This document shows positions 45,264 to 55,842 of a stretch of 64,000 nt of DNA, one piece after another. Under the pieces are notes generated by a model. That model ran no database searches. It was given only the letters and a program-made list of their open reading frames with translations, and was not told the origin of the DNA. Made by a program: the position numbers and the translations under genes. Position 1 is the stretch's first letter, and the number at the start of each line of letters is the position of its first letter. Source of the DNA: Bacteroidales bacterium (GTDB lineage: Bacteria > Bacteroidota > Bacteroidia > Bacteroidales > UBA12077); NCBI GenBank assembly GCA_028282785.1, contig JANQHE010000020.1, positions 85,941 to 149,940 on the forward strand, written 5' to 3'.

Positions 45264-46484
45264 TTACTGATAAATCAACATAGACATTTTATCTATATTC
45301 AAAACTTCATTGGCTACATTTTGAATGTCATCAACAGTAACGGCTTCAATTTTATCTTTAATCTTTTGCAAATCGTCAACTTTATCAAAAAGCATATAGC
45401 TTTTACCCATGGCAAGCATAAGACTTGCATTATTTTCCGAGTTAATTGCAATTTGCCCAAACAACTGCCGCTTTGCTTTTTTTAACTGAACTTCACCCAG
45501 TTTTTTGGTTCTTAGAGCCTCAAACTCTTTTTTGATCAGTTTAATACACTTTTCAAAGTTTTCTTTGTCTGTTCCGAAATAAACCGAGAATACACCAATA
45601 TCAGAGTACGGCGAATAATTGGATTCTACATGATATGCCAATCCGTGCTTTTCCCGAAGCAATAAACTCAATCTTGAATTTAATCCCGGACCACCCAACA
45701 TATTATCAAGTAATGTCATGGTAACTTTTTTGTCATCATAAGAGTTATATGAAATGTTGCCAATAACACAGTGGGTTTGGAACGTGTTCTTTTCAACTAT
45801 TTTTGTTTCCGGTATATAACTGCCAATCCCAATGCGTTTTTTATTTCTGGGATTAGATATAATTTGGCCAAAGTATTTATTTGCTAATTTCTTGAATTTG
45901 ATAAAAGAAATATCTCCAACCGAACAAAGAACCATTTCATCCGTATGATAATTCCGTTCAATAAATGCTTCAATATCTTTTTTTGTAAATCGGCGAAGAT
46001 CTTTCGGATTTCCCAGAATATTTTTTCCCAGAGGTTGGTTTTTGAAAATTAATTCTTCAAACTCATCAAATATTAATTCGGCCGGATCATCTTTATATGA
46101 ATTAATTTCTTCTATAATCACTTCTTTCTCTCGTGTGATTTCTTTTCCAGGAAAGGTAGAGTTAAAAGTGATATCCGAGATAAGTTCCATGGCACGTTCG
46201 TAATCATTCTTTAAAAATGAGGTATGAATGGTTGTTTCTTCTTTTGTTGTATACGCATTGATCTCTCCGCCAACGTCATCCAACCTGCTAAGAATATGAT
46301 AAGCTTTACGTTTTTTTGTTCCTTTAAATATGGTATGCTCAATGAAATGAGCCATTCCGTGTTCATGTTCTTCTTCATCGCGCGATCCGGCATTAATGAT
46401 CAAGCCACAATGCCCAACTGCTGATTTTGTCTGTAAATGAATGATCCTTATTCCGTTCTCCAGTGTATAACTCTCGTAATCCAT
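45264..46484 (-). CDS. M16-family zinc protease (processing-peptidase-like)
   Basis: 406 residues from the ATG at 46484 (DYESYTLENGIRIIHLQ); the open frame continues 14 codons upstream without family similarity. The inverted zinc motif is HFIEH at 46-50, with the distal Glu in REKEVIIEEINSYKDDP. A second non-catalytic M16 domain (about 170-345) includes the conserved GPGLNSRLSLLLREKHGLAYHVES. No signal peptide is visible, so the site is probably cytoplasmic. Confidence 0.94.
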   Translation of the reverse strand: MDYESYTLENGIRIIHLQTKSAVGHCGLIINAGSRDEEEHEHGMAHFIEHTIFKGTKKRKAYHILSRLDDVGGEINAYTTKEETTIHTSFLKNDYERAMELISDITFNSTFPGKEITREKEVIIEEINSYKDDPAELIFDEFEELIFKNQPLGKNILGNPKDLRRFTKKDIEAFIERNYHTDEMVLCSVGDISFIKFKKLANKYFGQIISNPRNKKRIGIGSYIPETKIVEKNTFQTHCVIGNISYNSYDDKKVTMTLLDNMLGGPGLNSRLSLLLREKHGLAYHVESNYSPYSDIGVFSVYFGTDKENFEKCIKLIKKEFEALRTKKLGEVQLKKAKRQLFGQIAINSENNASLMLAMGKSYMLFDKVDDLQKIKDKIEAVTVDDIQNVANEVLNIDKMSMLIYQ

Positions 46485-46641
46485 CTCAAAAATTGTATCT
46501 TTTGCAAAAGTATAAAAAACTAACAATCAAAATACTAAAATGGTTAAAGTTTTAGGATTCGTAAGATTTTTTAAAAATTGGAAGAAAATATTTTGTAAAA
46601 GGAAATTTTCATTTATATTTGCATCCGCAATTGAGCGCTAT

Positions 46642-46714
<73 letters not shown>

Positions 46715-46716
46715 CA

Positions 46717-46743
46717 ACCCTGACAATTCTGTTAGGGTTTTTT
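46717..46743 (+). terminator. Terminator of tRNA-Phe
   Basis: AACCCTGACA and TGTTAGGGTT pair around a short loop and are followed by a run of T. It is repeated with the tRNA end at 47021-47061. Confidence 0.85.
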
Positions 46744-46822
46744 TATATCTTCAAGTTATGGAATTCTATTGTTATATAATTTGTTCGTAAAATAATTAAT
46801 TTTTCTTTATAAAATTGGCCTT

Positions 46823-46924
46823 ACAACCTCAGCAGAAATGTTGAGGTTTTTTTATTTTATGGCTTGAATAATGATTAATTCTGCCTGTTCGGCAGACAGG
46901 GATTAACGAATGTTGATTTTAGAT
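46823..46924 (+). repeat. Repeat A, matching 55043-55143
   Basis: It starts ACAACCTCAGCAGAAATGTT followed by GAGGTTTTTT, a terminator-like hairpin. It continues through GGCTTGAATAATG and a CTGCCTGTTCGGCAGACAGG palindrome (46881-46900) to TTGATTTTAGATG. The copy at 55043 keeps the same order with point differences. The 780-base gap 46715-47498 holds this, the partial tRNA repeat and other palindromes, but no gene that I can support. Confidence 0.65.
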
Positions 46925-47020
46925 GGATAAAAAACTTCATAAATTGTAAATCGTTAATCGATGTTCGTTATTTTAACTTCTTACTAAAATCAGCAAAATA
47001 ATATTACATATCTATCGGGA

Positions 47021-47061
47021 CCTGGTGGCACCAAACCCTGACGATTCTGTTAGGGTTTTTT
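47021..47061 (+). repeat. Partial duplicate of tRNA-Phe 3' end plus terminator
   Basis: CCTGGTGGCACCAAACCCTG, then the hairpin and T-run, repeats 46702-46742 with two small differences, 319 bases downstream. It includes the last 13 bases of the tRNA but no tRNA body. It could be an attachment-site duplication or the end of a decayed second tRNA copy. Confidence 0.75.
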
Positions 47062-47498
47062 GTTTCTTTTCCGGAATAATGAATATCCAATAACGAATAT
47101 TGAATTTCGATGGAAATCAGATGCTTCTTAAATCAAAGATCGTTAACTTTTCTCATGAGCAAATCGAATAACAGACATTGATTATTTAAATTATATATTT
47201 TTGATTTGGCGCATAGGTTTGTCTTTTTGTACCTGTGGCCCACTTGCCTGATGCTAGCAGGGATTTCAATTTTTTCGGCACCAGGGACTTAGACTAAATC
47301 CCATTTTGAAATCTACATTCTCACTTTCTAATGTTTTGAATTTTAGAAATAAATTTATTTTTGTCATAAAAGAAATTGCAAATCAAACTAATATAATGTA
47401 TTTAAGATGCTGTTTAAATTTTATCTTTTCTTTGAATTTAAATAAAGATTTTCCGAAAATGAATCTATGTTTTTGGACGCTAATAAGATTATGATTAA

Positions 47499-49406
47499 AT
47501 GTTAAGTAAAGATATAAATAAGAAAAGAAATAGGAATTTTATTCTCAAAAAGAATTTTTTTTGCAAAATAGTTTCAGTTTCGTTGAATTTTCACAAAAAA
47601 ATTTTATTAAATAAGAGAAAGAAATGGATATTGATTTCATTTTTGTTTTTCATTTTATCGGTATTTATTATATTCCAAATATTTCATAAGCATCAAAACA
47701 GGCAAAAGAGTTCTAACCAAGTTAAAACGGAACTTTTAAATGCCATGAATTCTTTAAATGAGATTTCTCGGATTAATCAAACAAAAATTTTAGAAAAAGC
47801 AGACCAGGTAATAAAAAAAGCAACTATTTTTGAAGATACACTTATTTTGGCAAGTGCACTTTACTTGAAACTTAATGCATTCTATGAATTACAGGTTACC
47901 GACAGTATTATATTATACCGTAAACAAATATCGGATATTGCAGAAAACTTAAAGAATGATACAATATCAATAAAGTTATATAATATTTTGGGCCATGCAT
48001 ACCTGAATAAATCTGATTATGTAAATGCAATGAATTGTTATATAGATGCTTTAAGAATTAGCGAAGAATTACAAAATTTTAAATTTCAGGCTATAGCATT
48101 AAATGGGCTTGGTATTTTATATGGAAAATTAGGAGATTTTGATATGTCAATTTCATACCTAAAAAAAGCTATATCGCTTTTTGAAATATTAATGGACACT
48201 AACAGAGAAGGTATTGCAAAATTAAATGTTGCTAACAGTTATGAAAAAAAAAGAGAGTATCTTAAGGCTTCGAGCTATTCAAAGCAGGCAATTGAAATAT
48301 TCAGACAATTGAAAGACACTAATAAAATTGTTTCGGCGAAAATTGTTCTAAGTAATATCATTCTGGGACAAGATAATGATACTTTAGCTGTACAAAATTT
48401 AAAAGAAGCAATAGCGCTGTCACAGCAGACAAATAACCATAAATCTCGTGGTATTGCATATTATAACCTTGGAAGTATATATTCACAAAACGGAGAACTT
48501 GAGTTAGCCGAGGATAATTTTATTAAAAGCCTGGAAATATTTACAAAAATTGAGGACCGAACCGGGATAATGAGAGTATATGGCTTTTTATATAAAATTG
48601 AACGAGATAAAGGAAAATGGGAAAAGTCTCTTAATAATTATGAAAAATATACGAAATTAAGAGACAGTATTATGGGAAGCGATGTTAAAAAAGAAATTTC
48701 AAACCTGAAAGCAAATTTTGAATTGATGAAAATGGAGCAGGAAGCAGATCTATTTCAACAGCAACTGAAATTCAAAAAAAAGGAGAATCTTTTTCTGGTT
48801 ATAGCTCTAATATCAGTAGTTATCATAACCACATTGATAGGTGGATTTATTCGCCTTGCATATAAAAACTTAAAAAAATCAGAGCAAATCAAGGTTATTG
48901 AAAATAAACAGATTCTTGAAAAGGCAAAAGCAGATAATATTATTAATAAGCTTGAAAAACAAAAGCTTCAGGTAGAAATAGCCGAAAAAAATAAAAAAAT
49001 GGTAGCAGTTTCATTACAACTGGTATCTAAAAATGAAGTTCTTAAAGAAATGCTCGATATTATTAACCAATCAAATCGACAGAATTATTTAAATGAAGTG
49101 TCTAAATCTAAGCTTATAAATGTAATTAGACATAATCTCAGCCAAGAAAAAGATTGGTTATATTTTAGAGAGATGTTCGAACAGGTAAATACAGGTTTTT
49201 TTAATGAATTAAAAAAAAGGTGTCAGAAGCTTACGGAAAATGAGTTACGCCATTGTGCATACATAAAAATTAATTTAAACACTAAAGAAATAGCGCAACT
49301 TTTTAATATTACTCCCGATAGTGTCAAAACTTCAAGATATCGTATCAGAAAAAAACTGAACCTCAGCGAAGATATAAAGTTGGGAGATTTTATACGAAAT
49401 TTATAA
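47499..49406 (+). CDS. Membrane TPR protein with C-terminal LuxR-type HTH
   Basis: 635 residues. There is a basic N-terminus and a membrane helix (about 45-64, WILISFLFFILSVFIIFQIF). Tetratricopeptide repeats run from about 80 to 390 (for example ALNGLGILYGKLGDFDMSISYLKKAI). A second helix (about 428-450, NLFLVIALISVVIITTLIGGF) is followed by a coiled coil (about 455-500). The C-terminal helix-turn-helix has LTENELRHCAYIKINLNTKEIAQLF and ITPDSVKTSRYRIRKKL. This architecture is a common Bacteroidota regulator that may bind DNA from the membrane. It is oriented toward the T9SS genes and may control them. The ligand is unknown. Confidence 0.85.
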   Translation: MLSKDINKKRNRNFILKKNFFCKIVSVSLNFHKKILLNKRKKWILISFLFFILSVFIIFQIFHKHQNRQKSSNQVKTELLNAMNSLNEISRINQTKILEKADQVIKKATIFEDTLILASALYLKLNAFYELQVTDSIILYRKQISDIAENLKNDTISIKLYNILGHAYLNKSDYVNAMNCYIDALRISEELQNFKFQAIALNGLGILYGKLGDFDMSISYLKKAISLFEILMDTNREGIAKLNVANSYEKKREYLKASSYSKQAIEIFRQLKDTNKIVSAKIVLSNIILGQDNDTLAVQNLKEAIALSQQTNNHKSRGIAYYNLGSIYSQNGELELAEDNFIKSLEIFTKIEDRTGIMRVYGFLYKIERDKGKWEKSLNNYEKYTKLRDSIMGSDVKKEISNLKANFELMKMEQEADLFQQQLKFKKKENLFLVIALISVVIITTLIGGFIRLAYKNLKKSEQIKVIENKQILEKAKADNIINKLEKQKLQVEIAEKNKKMVAVSLQLVSKNEVLKEMLDIINQSNRQNYLNEVSKSKLINVIRHNLSQEKDWLYFREMFEQVNTGFFNELKKRCQKLTENELRHCAYIKINLNTKEIAQLFNITPDSVKTSRYRIRKKLNLSEDIKLGDFIRNL

Positions 49407-49580
49407 CACTTTAGGAACCTGTATATAGCAATTTATTACAAATAAATTGTTTGTATGTAATTAAATGACATAAGTTTATAAGCTTTGTTACCTTTTGTCT
49501 ACGGTAAAAATTTGTCTGCTATGTAGACCCCAATTACTTTTATTCAAAAATTTCAATTGATCACTTAAAACGTATAAAAT

Positions 49581-51743
49581 ATGAAAAAATTACTATGGAT
49601 TATTCCATGTTTGCTTTTAAGTATAATAGGGTATCCACAGACGAAAGAATCGCAGCAATCTTTATTATCGGCCCGCAAACCTAAAGTTCCGGATGAAATG
49701 GCAACTCCCGGTTATAATTTGGATATACCAAGGCAATATATGCTAAAAGAACATGTTAGTGCTAATAATCAAATTGTTCGGTACTTTTCTATTGATAAAG
49801 AAAATAAAAAGGATAAAAAAAATGTTGCAAAACAACTTCACCAGGTTACTTTTCAATTTGACCAACAGCCTATGGTTGGTTCAGTGCAAGCATTTAATAA
49901 TAGCAATGTTTATTATGAACCAATATTATTTGGATCTCCGGTAATTGAGATGGAGGAAGGTGTTTATGAAGTAATTTGCGATGGAATTTTTATGGGTAAC
50001 CCCAAATATGTTTTCTTAAGTGAAATATCTATTCATTCAGATACTACTATAAAGGTTAATTATTCCAAAGCTATCCACGAAATTAAGCTAGAACCTTTAG
50101 ATAAAGATAATCAAATAATGTTGTATGGAGACCCAAATATAATTAATGAAAGTGTAACGGTAACTATCGAATTTCCTCAACATATCAGTATATCTAAGTT
50201 CATGCAACTATCAAGCGGGAAATTATATTTTTCAGATATTGACCCTTCGTATAATTTAAACTTTTCAATTACAGGCCTCAAACAAGGAGAACTGTATATT
50301 ATTGATGATTTGGAAGACTTAACAGGCATAACAAATGATGTGACCTTAACAAGTAACCCCGCGGAATATACACAATATATTTCATATTTTAAAGAATCTC
50401 CTGTTTCGAATGATAACTATGTTATTTTAAGAGATGGTATAATAACTAATATAGAAGGTTCCTATCAATATTCATATGTTTCTTTGGTCAACCTTGATTA
50501 CCCTATTAATAATCAAGATACTATAGATGTTTATATATCGAATGTACTATCCCCTTCAAAACCGCTAACCATCACTGCTGCGATAGAGTATTGGGAAGAA
50601 AACCCTTTAAGTTATCCGGGAGGCAGGGCTCCTCTTGTTACTTTTACCAAACCTGCATATTTAACTTCAGAAGGAGATATTGCATTTTGTGAGGGAAACC
50701 TCTTACCCGCAGATTATCAAATGCCTGCTGGAAATATGGTAATGTATAGTATTACAAGCCCCATTATTACAAGTTATAACTATAATAATTCAAAGGATAT
50801 GGTTATAGCTCTTGTTCCAGGTTTTGTGGGCCAGGTAAATGAACTTCGTTACATTGATTTCTATTCCGCTATATATAAAATAAAAAAGGGGTCAGAAATA
50901 TTAGTAAATGATTCCATTTACAAATTTTATCAACCATATCAGGTAACTGACCAGGGAGAATACACACTTAGTATTGAGAACGACAATTATTTCCTTAATG
51001 GATTGCGGGGATTAGTACATCAAGATATGGTTTTTAATATGGGTTCAAATGATGCAAATAGCCCGGTAATTACATCTTTTAAAGCAGTGCATAAGGATAA
51101 CCTCATCGATACATTATTTTATTCAGAGGATCAATTATTTATTAATTTTACGGCAGGAGACTGGAATTGGACTGATAGCCTTTTTTATTCTTTGGCCGAT
51201 GCTAAATTATATTATAAAGAACATTCTTCTGAAAATTGGACAGAACAATCTATTCAGGAAATTTCTCAGAATTTTGATTCTAGGAAATACGGTACTTACT
51301 ACGAATGTGATTTGTCTTCGCTTTTCTCACAATACGCTGACTTACTTTATTTTGATATAAAAATCCAATTAACGGATTTGGCCGGTAATTATACCACCCA
51401 AACGATCAGCCCTGCATTTCTTATTGAAGGTATCGGAACTGTTGATGTTCAAGAGTTTGATAAAGAGAATAATAATATTCGATTTCATATTTATCCCAAC
51501 CCTGTTAAAGATTATGGAACGGTTTCTTTCACGCTTAGTCAGAGATCTCATGTAGAATTGTCGGTTTATAATATTAACGGGCAATTAATAAACATTATAT
51601 GTAGTAAAGAAATGACCAAAGGAGAACATGAGATTAGATGGCCAGTAACAAATAGTTCTGAAGAAAGGTTGTGCCCCGGAATTTATTTCCTTAGGTTAGA
51701 TGCTGGCAACGAGGTAGAAACAAGAAAAGTGATAGTTCATTAA
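49581..51743 (+). CDS. Secreted protein with type IX sorting domain, function unknown
   Basis: 720 residues with signal peptide (LLWIIPCLLLSIIGYPQ). I recognise no catalytic domain; the body is beta-rich with irregular repeats. The C-terminal about 80 residues form a T9SS sorting domain: FHIYPNPVKDYGTVSFTL, ELSVYNINGQLINI, GEHEIRWPV, CPGIYFLRLDAGNEVETRKVIVH. It would be exported through the outer membrane by the type IX system and attached or released. Confidence 0.75.
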   Translation: MKKLLWIIPCLLLSIIGYPQTKESQQSLLSARKPKVPDEMATPGYNLDIPRQYMLKEHVSANNQIVRYFSIDKENKKDKKNVAKQLHQVTFQFDQQPMVGSVQAFNNSNVYYEPILFGSPVIEMEEGVYEVICDGIFMGNPKYVFLSEISIHSDTTIKVNYSKAIHEIKLEPLDKDNQIMLYGDPNIINESVTVTIEFPQHISISKFMQLSSGKLYFSDIDPSYNLNFSITGLKQGELYIIDDLEDLTGITNDVTLTSNPAEYTQYISYFKESPVSNDNYVILRDGIITNIEGSYQYSYVSLVNLDYPINNQDTIDVYISNVLSPSKPLTITAAIEYWEENPLSYPGGRAPLVTFTKPAYLTSEGDIAFCEGNLLPADYQMPAGNMVMYSITSPIITSYNYNNSKDMVIALVPGFVGQVNELRYIDFYSAIYKIKKGSEILVNDSIYKFYQPYQVTDQGEYTLSIENDNYFLNGLRGLVHQDMVFNMGSNDANSPVITSFKAVHKDNLIDTLFYSEDQLFINFTAGDWNWTDSLFYSLADAKLYYKEHSSENWTEQSIQEISQNFDSRKYGTYYECDLSSLFSQYADLLYFDIKIQLTDLAGNYTTQTISPAFLIEGIGTVDVQEFDKENNNIRFHIYPNPVKDYGTVSFTLSQRSHVELSVYNINGQLINIICSKEMTKGEHEIRWPVTNSSEERLCPGIYFLRLDAGNEVETRKVIVH

Positions 51744-51847
51744 GATTTTTTCTATACAAGTTTAAATTGTTAATTTCTCACAGGAACATTCTCAGAATAT
51801 TGAATTTTGAAGAATGTTCCTTTCAAAACGTATAAAGATATTCTATC

Positions 51848-52012
51848 ATGAAAAAATTAATACCATTTGCAATTTTACTTATTACAACATTTTTCCTATT
51901 TATTCAATCTCTTAAGAAAGATAAAACTACGGATAGAAAAAACTATTCAATAAAAGGAGAAATACCCTGCCATGTTATACCAATTCTTAAAATAAAAAAG
52001 ATAATTTATTAA
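51848..52012 (+). CDS. Small membrane peptide gene (54 residues)
   Basis: A short frame starting MKKLIPFAILLITTFFLFIQ has one hydrophobic segment (residues 4-20), then a basic tail with a single Cys in IPCHVIPILK. It sits between two T9SS genes, 104 bases after the first and 43 before the second. It begins with the AUG-Lys-Lys pattern of exported proteins. It could be a real small protein or the truncated N-terminus of a secreted one. Confidence 0.4.
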   Translation: MKKLIPFAILLITTFFLFIQSLKKDKTTDRKNYSIKGEIPCHVIPILKIKKIIY

Positions 52013-52055
52013 AATTCTTAATAATATTTATTCATTAACTTAAATAAAATCTAAC

Positions 52056-54932
52056 ATGAGAAAATTTTTGATAACATTTATTACAGGGCTTATATCTCTT
52101 TTAAATGTTTATTCGGACCCGGTAAAGGAGCAAGAGGCAAGAAAAATAGCAGAGAATTTTTATAATGCATATGCTCCATCGTCCAAGGCAGGTTCTTCGA
52201 TAAATAAATTGATTAAAGAAAAATATGAAGGTGAGGAATCCTTTTTCATTTATGGTTTCGAAAAGGGAGGATTCGTAATTATTTCCGCAGATGACCATGC
52301 AATACCTGTTTTAGGATATTCATTTAACAGCCCTGTTTCAGAAAATATAGGCTCAAACATAAGGTACCTGTTTGATTGTTACAATCAAGAAATAAAGGAT
52401 GTAAAAAGTTTGAAAACAAAAAATGAAGATATTAAATCGGAATGGGAAAGATTAAGAACAATTAAACTATCAGGAGAGAAAAAAGCGGTAGGCCCTTTAT
52501 TGGAAACAACCTGGGATCAGTTACCCTATTATAACCAATATTGTCCATCAGGAGCACCTACTGGTTGTGTAGCGACAGCCATGTCGCAAATAATGAATTA
52601 CCATAAATGGCCTGTATCCGGTAACGGATGGCATAAATATATTCCGGAAAGCTATCCCGAGTATGGAAAACAATATGCAGATTTTTCATCAATAGTATAC
52701 GACTGGGAAAATATGCCGGTTGATTTAAGCGAATCAAGTACAACAAAAGAAAAGGAAGCTGTTGCAACATTAAGTTATCATGCTGGAGTAGCTGTAAATA
52801 TGGATTATGGCCCAACAGCCTCCGGCGCTTTAGATAAAGATGTATTGTATGCATTGACATCATATTTTAAGTATGATCCCACAACTATAGAATATGTTAA
52901 TTACGATTCTGATGAAGAAACAGCGTATTTAAATAAAATAAAGCTTGAGATTGATAATAACCGGCCAATTTTTTATTCGGGGATAGGTAGTAGCGGAGGC
53001 CATGCATGGGTATGCGATGGATACGACGACGATAATATGGTACACATGAACTGGGGTTGGGGCGGATCGTATAATGGTTATTTCCTTTTATCGAATATGG
53101 CTTCAAGTTCCTACGATTTTACCAGTTATAATTCAATGATTATTGGAATTCAACCTGGAATTACAGGCCAGGAAATGTTATGGACCAAAAAGGCCAGTGG
53201 TTTCCAAATCCCAGCTAGAGGAATTCAGCATATATCTGTTGTTGATAATAGAATTGCCTGGGCAATTGCTTATGATGGTTCCGGGAATGGAGCAAACTTA
53301 AAAGAATTTACCAGGACAATTGATGGAAATAATTGGGTTGCAGGAACCATAAATGTGGAAGGTACAAATAATTATGGTGCATCAATGATTCATGCTATTG
53401 ATAAAAACACAGCCTGGGTTCCACTTTATAGCCCCAACGGTGGAGGTAAAATACTAAAAACAGAGGATGGAGGTAAAACTTGGGAACATCAGTCAAGTGC
53501 TGCTTTTGCTTCTCCTAATGGCTTCCCTAATATAGTTCACTTTTGGGATGCAAATAATGGCTGGTGCCAGGGAGACCCTTTTGAGCTATATATTACAACT
53601 GATGGTGGCAATAAGTGGGGCAGGGTACCTGAAGAAAATATTCCTGCTAATTTAGATGGTGAATATGGAATAGCAGGTTATTATGCCGTTTATGGAGATA
53701 TTGTATGGTTTTCTACAAATAAAGGGCGAATATTTAAATCAACAGATAAAGGCTATAGCTGGAGTGTTTACCAAACTCCACTAACAGAGGCTTTTGATTT
53801 ATCGTTCAGAAATGAAAGTGTGGGTATCATTCAGGTAAGGAGGTCAGGAAATAATAATAAGGTTCAATACATAACAAATGATGGAGGAAAAAATTGGACA
53901 GCATTAAGCCCTGTTGGCAATTTTTATACGTTTGACTTTACTTATGTCCCTGGCACGAATGTATTAATATCAACAGGTTTAGATTACCAGGCTCCATATA
54001 TGGGGATATCTTATAGCATAGATGACGGGATAACTTTTACTGATTATGCTGAATTTTATAAAGATTTCCAATTTTCAGCAATAGGAGTAGCAGGAATAGA
54101 TGCTATTTGGGCAGGAGCATTTAACGTAGATGAAAATAATAAAGGGATGTGGCATTATGGTAATACCTTAATATCAACGGAATTTACCACAGATAAAAAC
54201 TCCTATTGTGTTAATGATGATGTAATTTTTAATGATAATTCGTATGGTTCACCGGAATCCTGGGTTTGGAATTTTGGAGAAGGGGCAATCCCTTCAACTG
54301 CAACAGGTAAGGGGCCTCATACTGTTTCTTATTCAACATCAGGAAACAAAAAAATTACATTAACTGTTGAGAGAGGTACAGGCCAATATACTTTAGAAGA
54401 AAGTGAATACATTACAGGTTCTGTTCCAGAAGCTGCAGGGGCAATCACAGGAGAAACGAACGTAGGTGTTGGCGAGACTCACACATATACTGTTGTAAAT
54501 CAGGATAATGTTATTTTTAAATGGGAAGTTCCTGATCCCTGGCAATATTATAGTTCAACTACCAATAAAATTGACATTGAATTTATAGGTTCAAATACAG
54601 GGACAGTAACAGTAACTCCTTCAAATGCATGTGGAGATGGTGCTTCTGCTTCATTGGAAATAATAGCAGGTTCTTCAACAGGCATTGAAGGCTTGGGAGA
54701 TGAATTTATTTCAATCTATCCAAATCCGGCAAAAGACTTTATTAATATTCTAGGCGCAGATGAATCGAATATTTGTATTTATAATGATTCAGGAATATTG
54801 GTTAAGAAAATAGGCAAATCAGAGGTTAATTCTCCGATAAATATTAGCGGCCTTAGCACAGGTATTTACCATGTACAAGTTATAATAAAAGACAAAACAT
54901 ACACAAAAATAATTAATGTTCTTGAAGAATAA
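52056..54932 (+). CDS. T9SS-exported C10-family cysteine peptidase (streptopain-like)
   Basis: 958 residues. A signal peptide (1-20) precedes an inhibitory propeptide (about 22-140, with FFIYGFEKGGFVIISADDHAIPVLGYS, the Spi-like region). The C10 catalytic domain (about 145-370) has Cys171 in GAPTGCVATAMSQIM and His316 in SSGGHAWVCDGYDDDNMVHMNWGWGG. A beta-propeller of BNR-type repeats (about 385-700, GGKTWEHQ, GGKNWTAL) and a PKD-like domain (about 715-790, SPESWVWNFGEGA) follow. The T9SS sorting domain (about 885-958) has ISIYPNPAKDFINI and GIYHVQVIIKDKTYTKIINV. A secreted protease related to SpeB, interpain and periodontain. Confidence 0.93.
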   Translation: MRKFLITFITGLISLLNVYSDPVKEQEARKIAENFYNAYAPSSKAGSSINKLIKEKYEGEESFFIYGFEKGGFVIISADDHAIPVLGYSFNSPVSENIGSNIRYLFDCYNQEIKDVKSLKTKNEDIKSEWERLRTIKLSGEKKAVGPLLETTWDQLPYYNQYCPSGAPTGCVATAMSQIMNYHKWPVSGNGWHKYIPESYPEYGKQYADFSSIVYDWENMPVDLSESSTTKEKEAVATLSYHAGVAVNMDYGPTASGALDKDVLYALTSYFKYDPTTIEYVNYDSDEETAYLNKIKLEIDNNRPIFYSGIGSSGGHAWVCDGYDDDNMVHMNWGWGGSYNGYFLLSNMASSSYDFTSYNSMIIGIQPGITGQEMLWTKKASGFQIPARGIQHISVVDNRIAWAIAYDGSGNGANLKEFTRTIDGNNWVAGTINVEGTNNYGASMIHAIDKNTAWVPLYSPNGGGKILKTEDGGKTWEHQSSAAFASPNGFPNIVHFWDANNGWCQGDPFELYITTDGGNKWGRVPEENIPANLDGEYGIAGYYAVYGDIVWFSTNKGRIFKSTDKGYSWSVYQTPLTEAFDLSFRNESVGIIQVRRSGNNNKVQYITNDGGKNWTALSPVGNFYTFDFTYVPGTNVLISTGLDYQAPYMGISYSIDDGITFTDYAEFYKDFQFSAIGVAGIDAIWAGAFNVDENNKGMWHYGNTLISTEFTTDKNSYCVNDDVIFNDNSYGSPESWVWNFGEGAIPSTATGKGPHTVSYSTSGNKKITLTVERGTGQYTLEESEYITGSVPEAAGAITGETNVGVGETHTYTVVNQDNVIFKWEVPDPWQYYSSTTNKIDIEFIGSNTGTVTVTPSNACGDGASASLEIIAGSSTGIEGLGDEFISIYPNPAKDFINILGADESNICIYNDSGILVKKIGKSEVNSPINISGLSTGIYHVQVIIKDKTYTKIINVLEE

Positions 54933-55042
54933 TCAAGAAAAGAAGAGTATAAATAATTTTGTGAAAAAGGCGGTTAAAGAGTTGATAACTCTGGCATCGA
55001 AGTTTTCTTTGAAATGGCCACGAAAGACTTTAAGAAACTCCC

Positions 55043-55143
55043 ACAACCTCAGCAGAAATGTTGGGGTTTTTGTTTTGTAGCCTGAATGATGGATAATAAT
55101 TAGCCATGCCTGTCTGGTAGGCGAGGAACGTTGATCTTAGATG
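55043..55143 (+). repeat. Repeat B, matching 46823-46924
   Basis: It starts CACAACCTCAGCAGAAATGTT with a GGGGTTTTT tail and continues to TTGATCTTAGATG like repeat A. The gap 54933-55287 also has a CACCTACGGCAGGCAGGG palindrome (55174-55191). There is no gene in it. Confidence 0.65.
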
Positions 55144-55287
55144 TGAGTGGAACCTTTATCAATCAAAAATCCGCACCTACGGCAGGCAGGGTTAATAGAC
55201 ATTCGTAATTCAATTTTTTTATATAAAGTTATCAAGGTGTTTGGTAGTTTCGATTTTGCGTTTCATCGGTTTTTATTAAACCACAAT

Positions 55288-55722
55288 TTATAGACGACAA
55301 ACAACTCCTTCGGCTATACAATTTCCTCGTTTACCGCAATCCCAATATTCACTGATTAGAGTTTCTCCTTTACTGTTATTAGGATATTTATCATAACTGC
55401 CAAAGTTGCATTTTAACCATTGAATGGTTTTGTCCATGTAAGTATTGCATTTAAAATACGATTCTAGCATATAAAGGCACTTGGTATCGGGATAACCTTT
55501 AATTGCAAATAGCTTGATTAATTCGAGGCGCATTTGTATTGGCAAACCTTTAAATTCTTTAGCTTGCATATTATGAATTATCTTATAAGATTTGTTTTCG
55601 CAAATCATCTCTGCATTTTGGTTAACATGCGCTGGAGTAATCTTGGCTTCTGACAAATCGCTAGCTTTGGAATTTAAGTTCATTTTATGCTTGTTTTTAT
55701 TTTTGGTATTTTGCGTTTTCAT
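55288..55722 (-). CDS. Hypothetical protein of a phage-like module
   Basis: 144 residues, not recognised. The N-terminal 35 residues are polar and probably disordered. A helical middle (LPIQMRLELIKLFAIKGYPDTKCLYMLESYF) precedes a Cys-containing end (CGKRGNCIAEGVVC). The cysteine spacing could bind a metal. It lies next to two predicted DNA-binding genes, which suggests a mobile-element origin. Confidence 0.5.
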   Translation of the reverse strand: MKTQNTKNKNKHKMNLNSKASDLSEAKITPAHVNQNAEMICENKSYKIIHNMQAKEFKGLPIQMRLELIKLFAIKGYPDTKCLYMLESYFKCNTYMDKTIQWLKCNFGSYDKYPNNSKGETLISEYWDCGKRGNCIAEGVVCRL

Positions 55723-55741
55723 TTTAATCGCTTTTGGTAAA

Positions 55742-55810
55742 GTAAGCCGCCTGGTGTTAATTGACTAACCTTTTTATAAATTTTTGGAACTATGAATATA
55801 GGCGGCTTAC
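55742..55810. repeat. 11-bp inverted repeat GTAAGCCGCCT / AGGCGGCTTAC
   Basis: Perfect arms at 55742-55752 and 55800-55810 enclose 47 AT-rich bases in the gap between the two minus-strand genes of the phage-like module. It could be an operator pair or an element end. GC-rich arms stand out from their surroundings. Confidence 0.55.
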
Positions 55811-55842
55811 ATAATTTTTAGTTTGAGGGCCATCCCCCTCGG

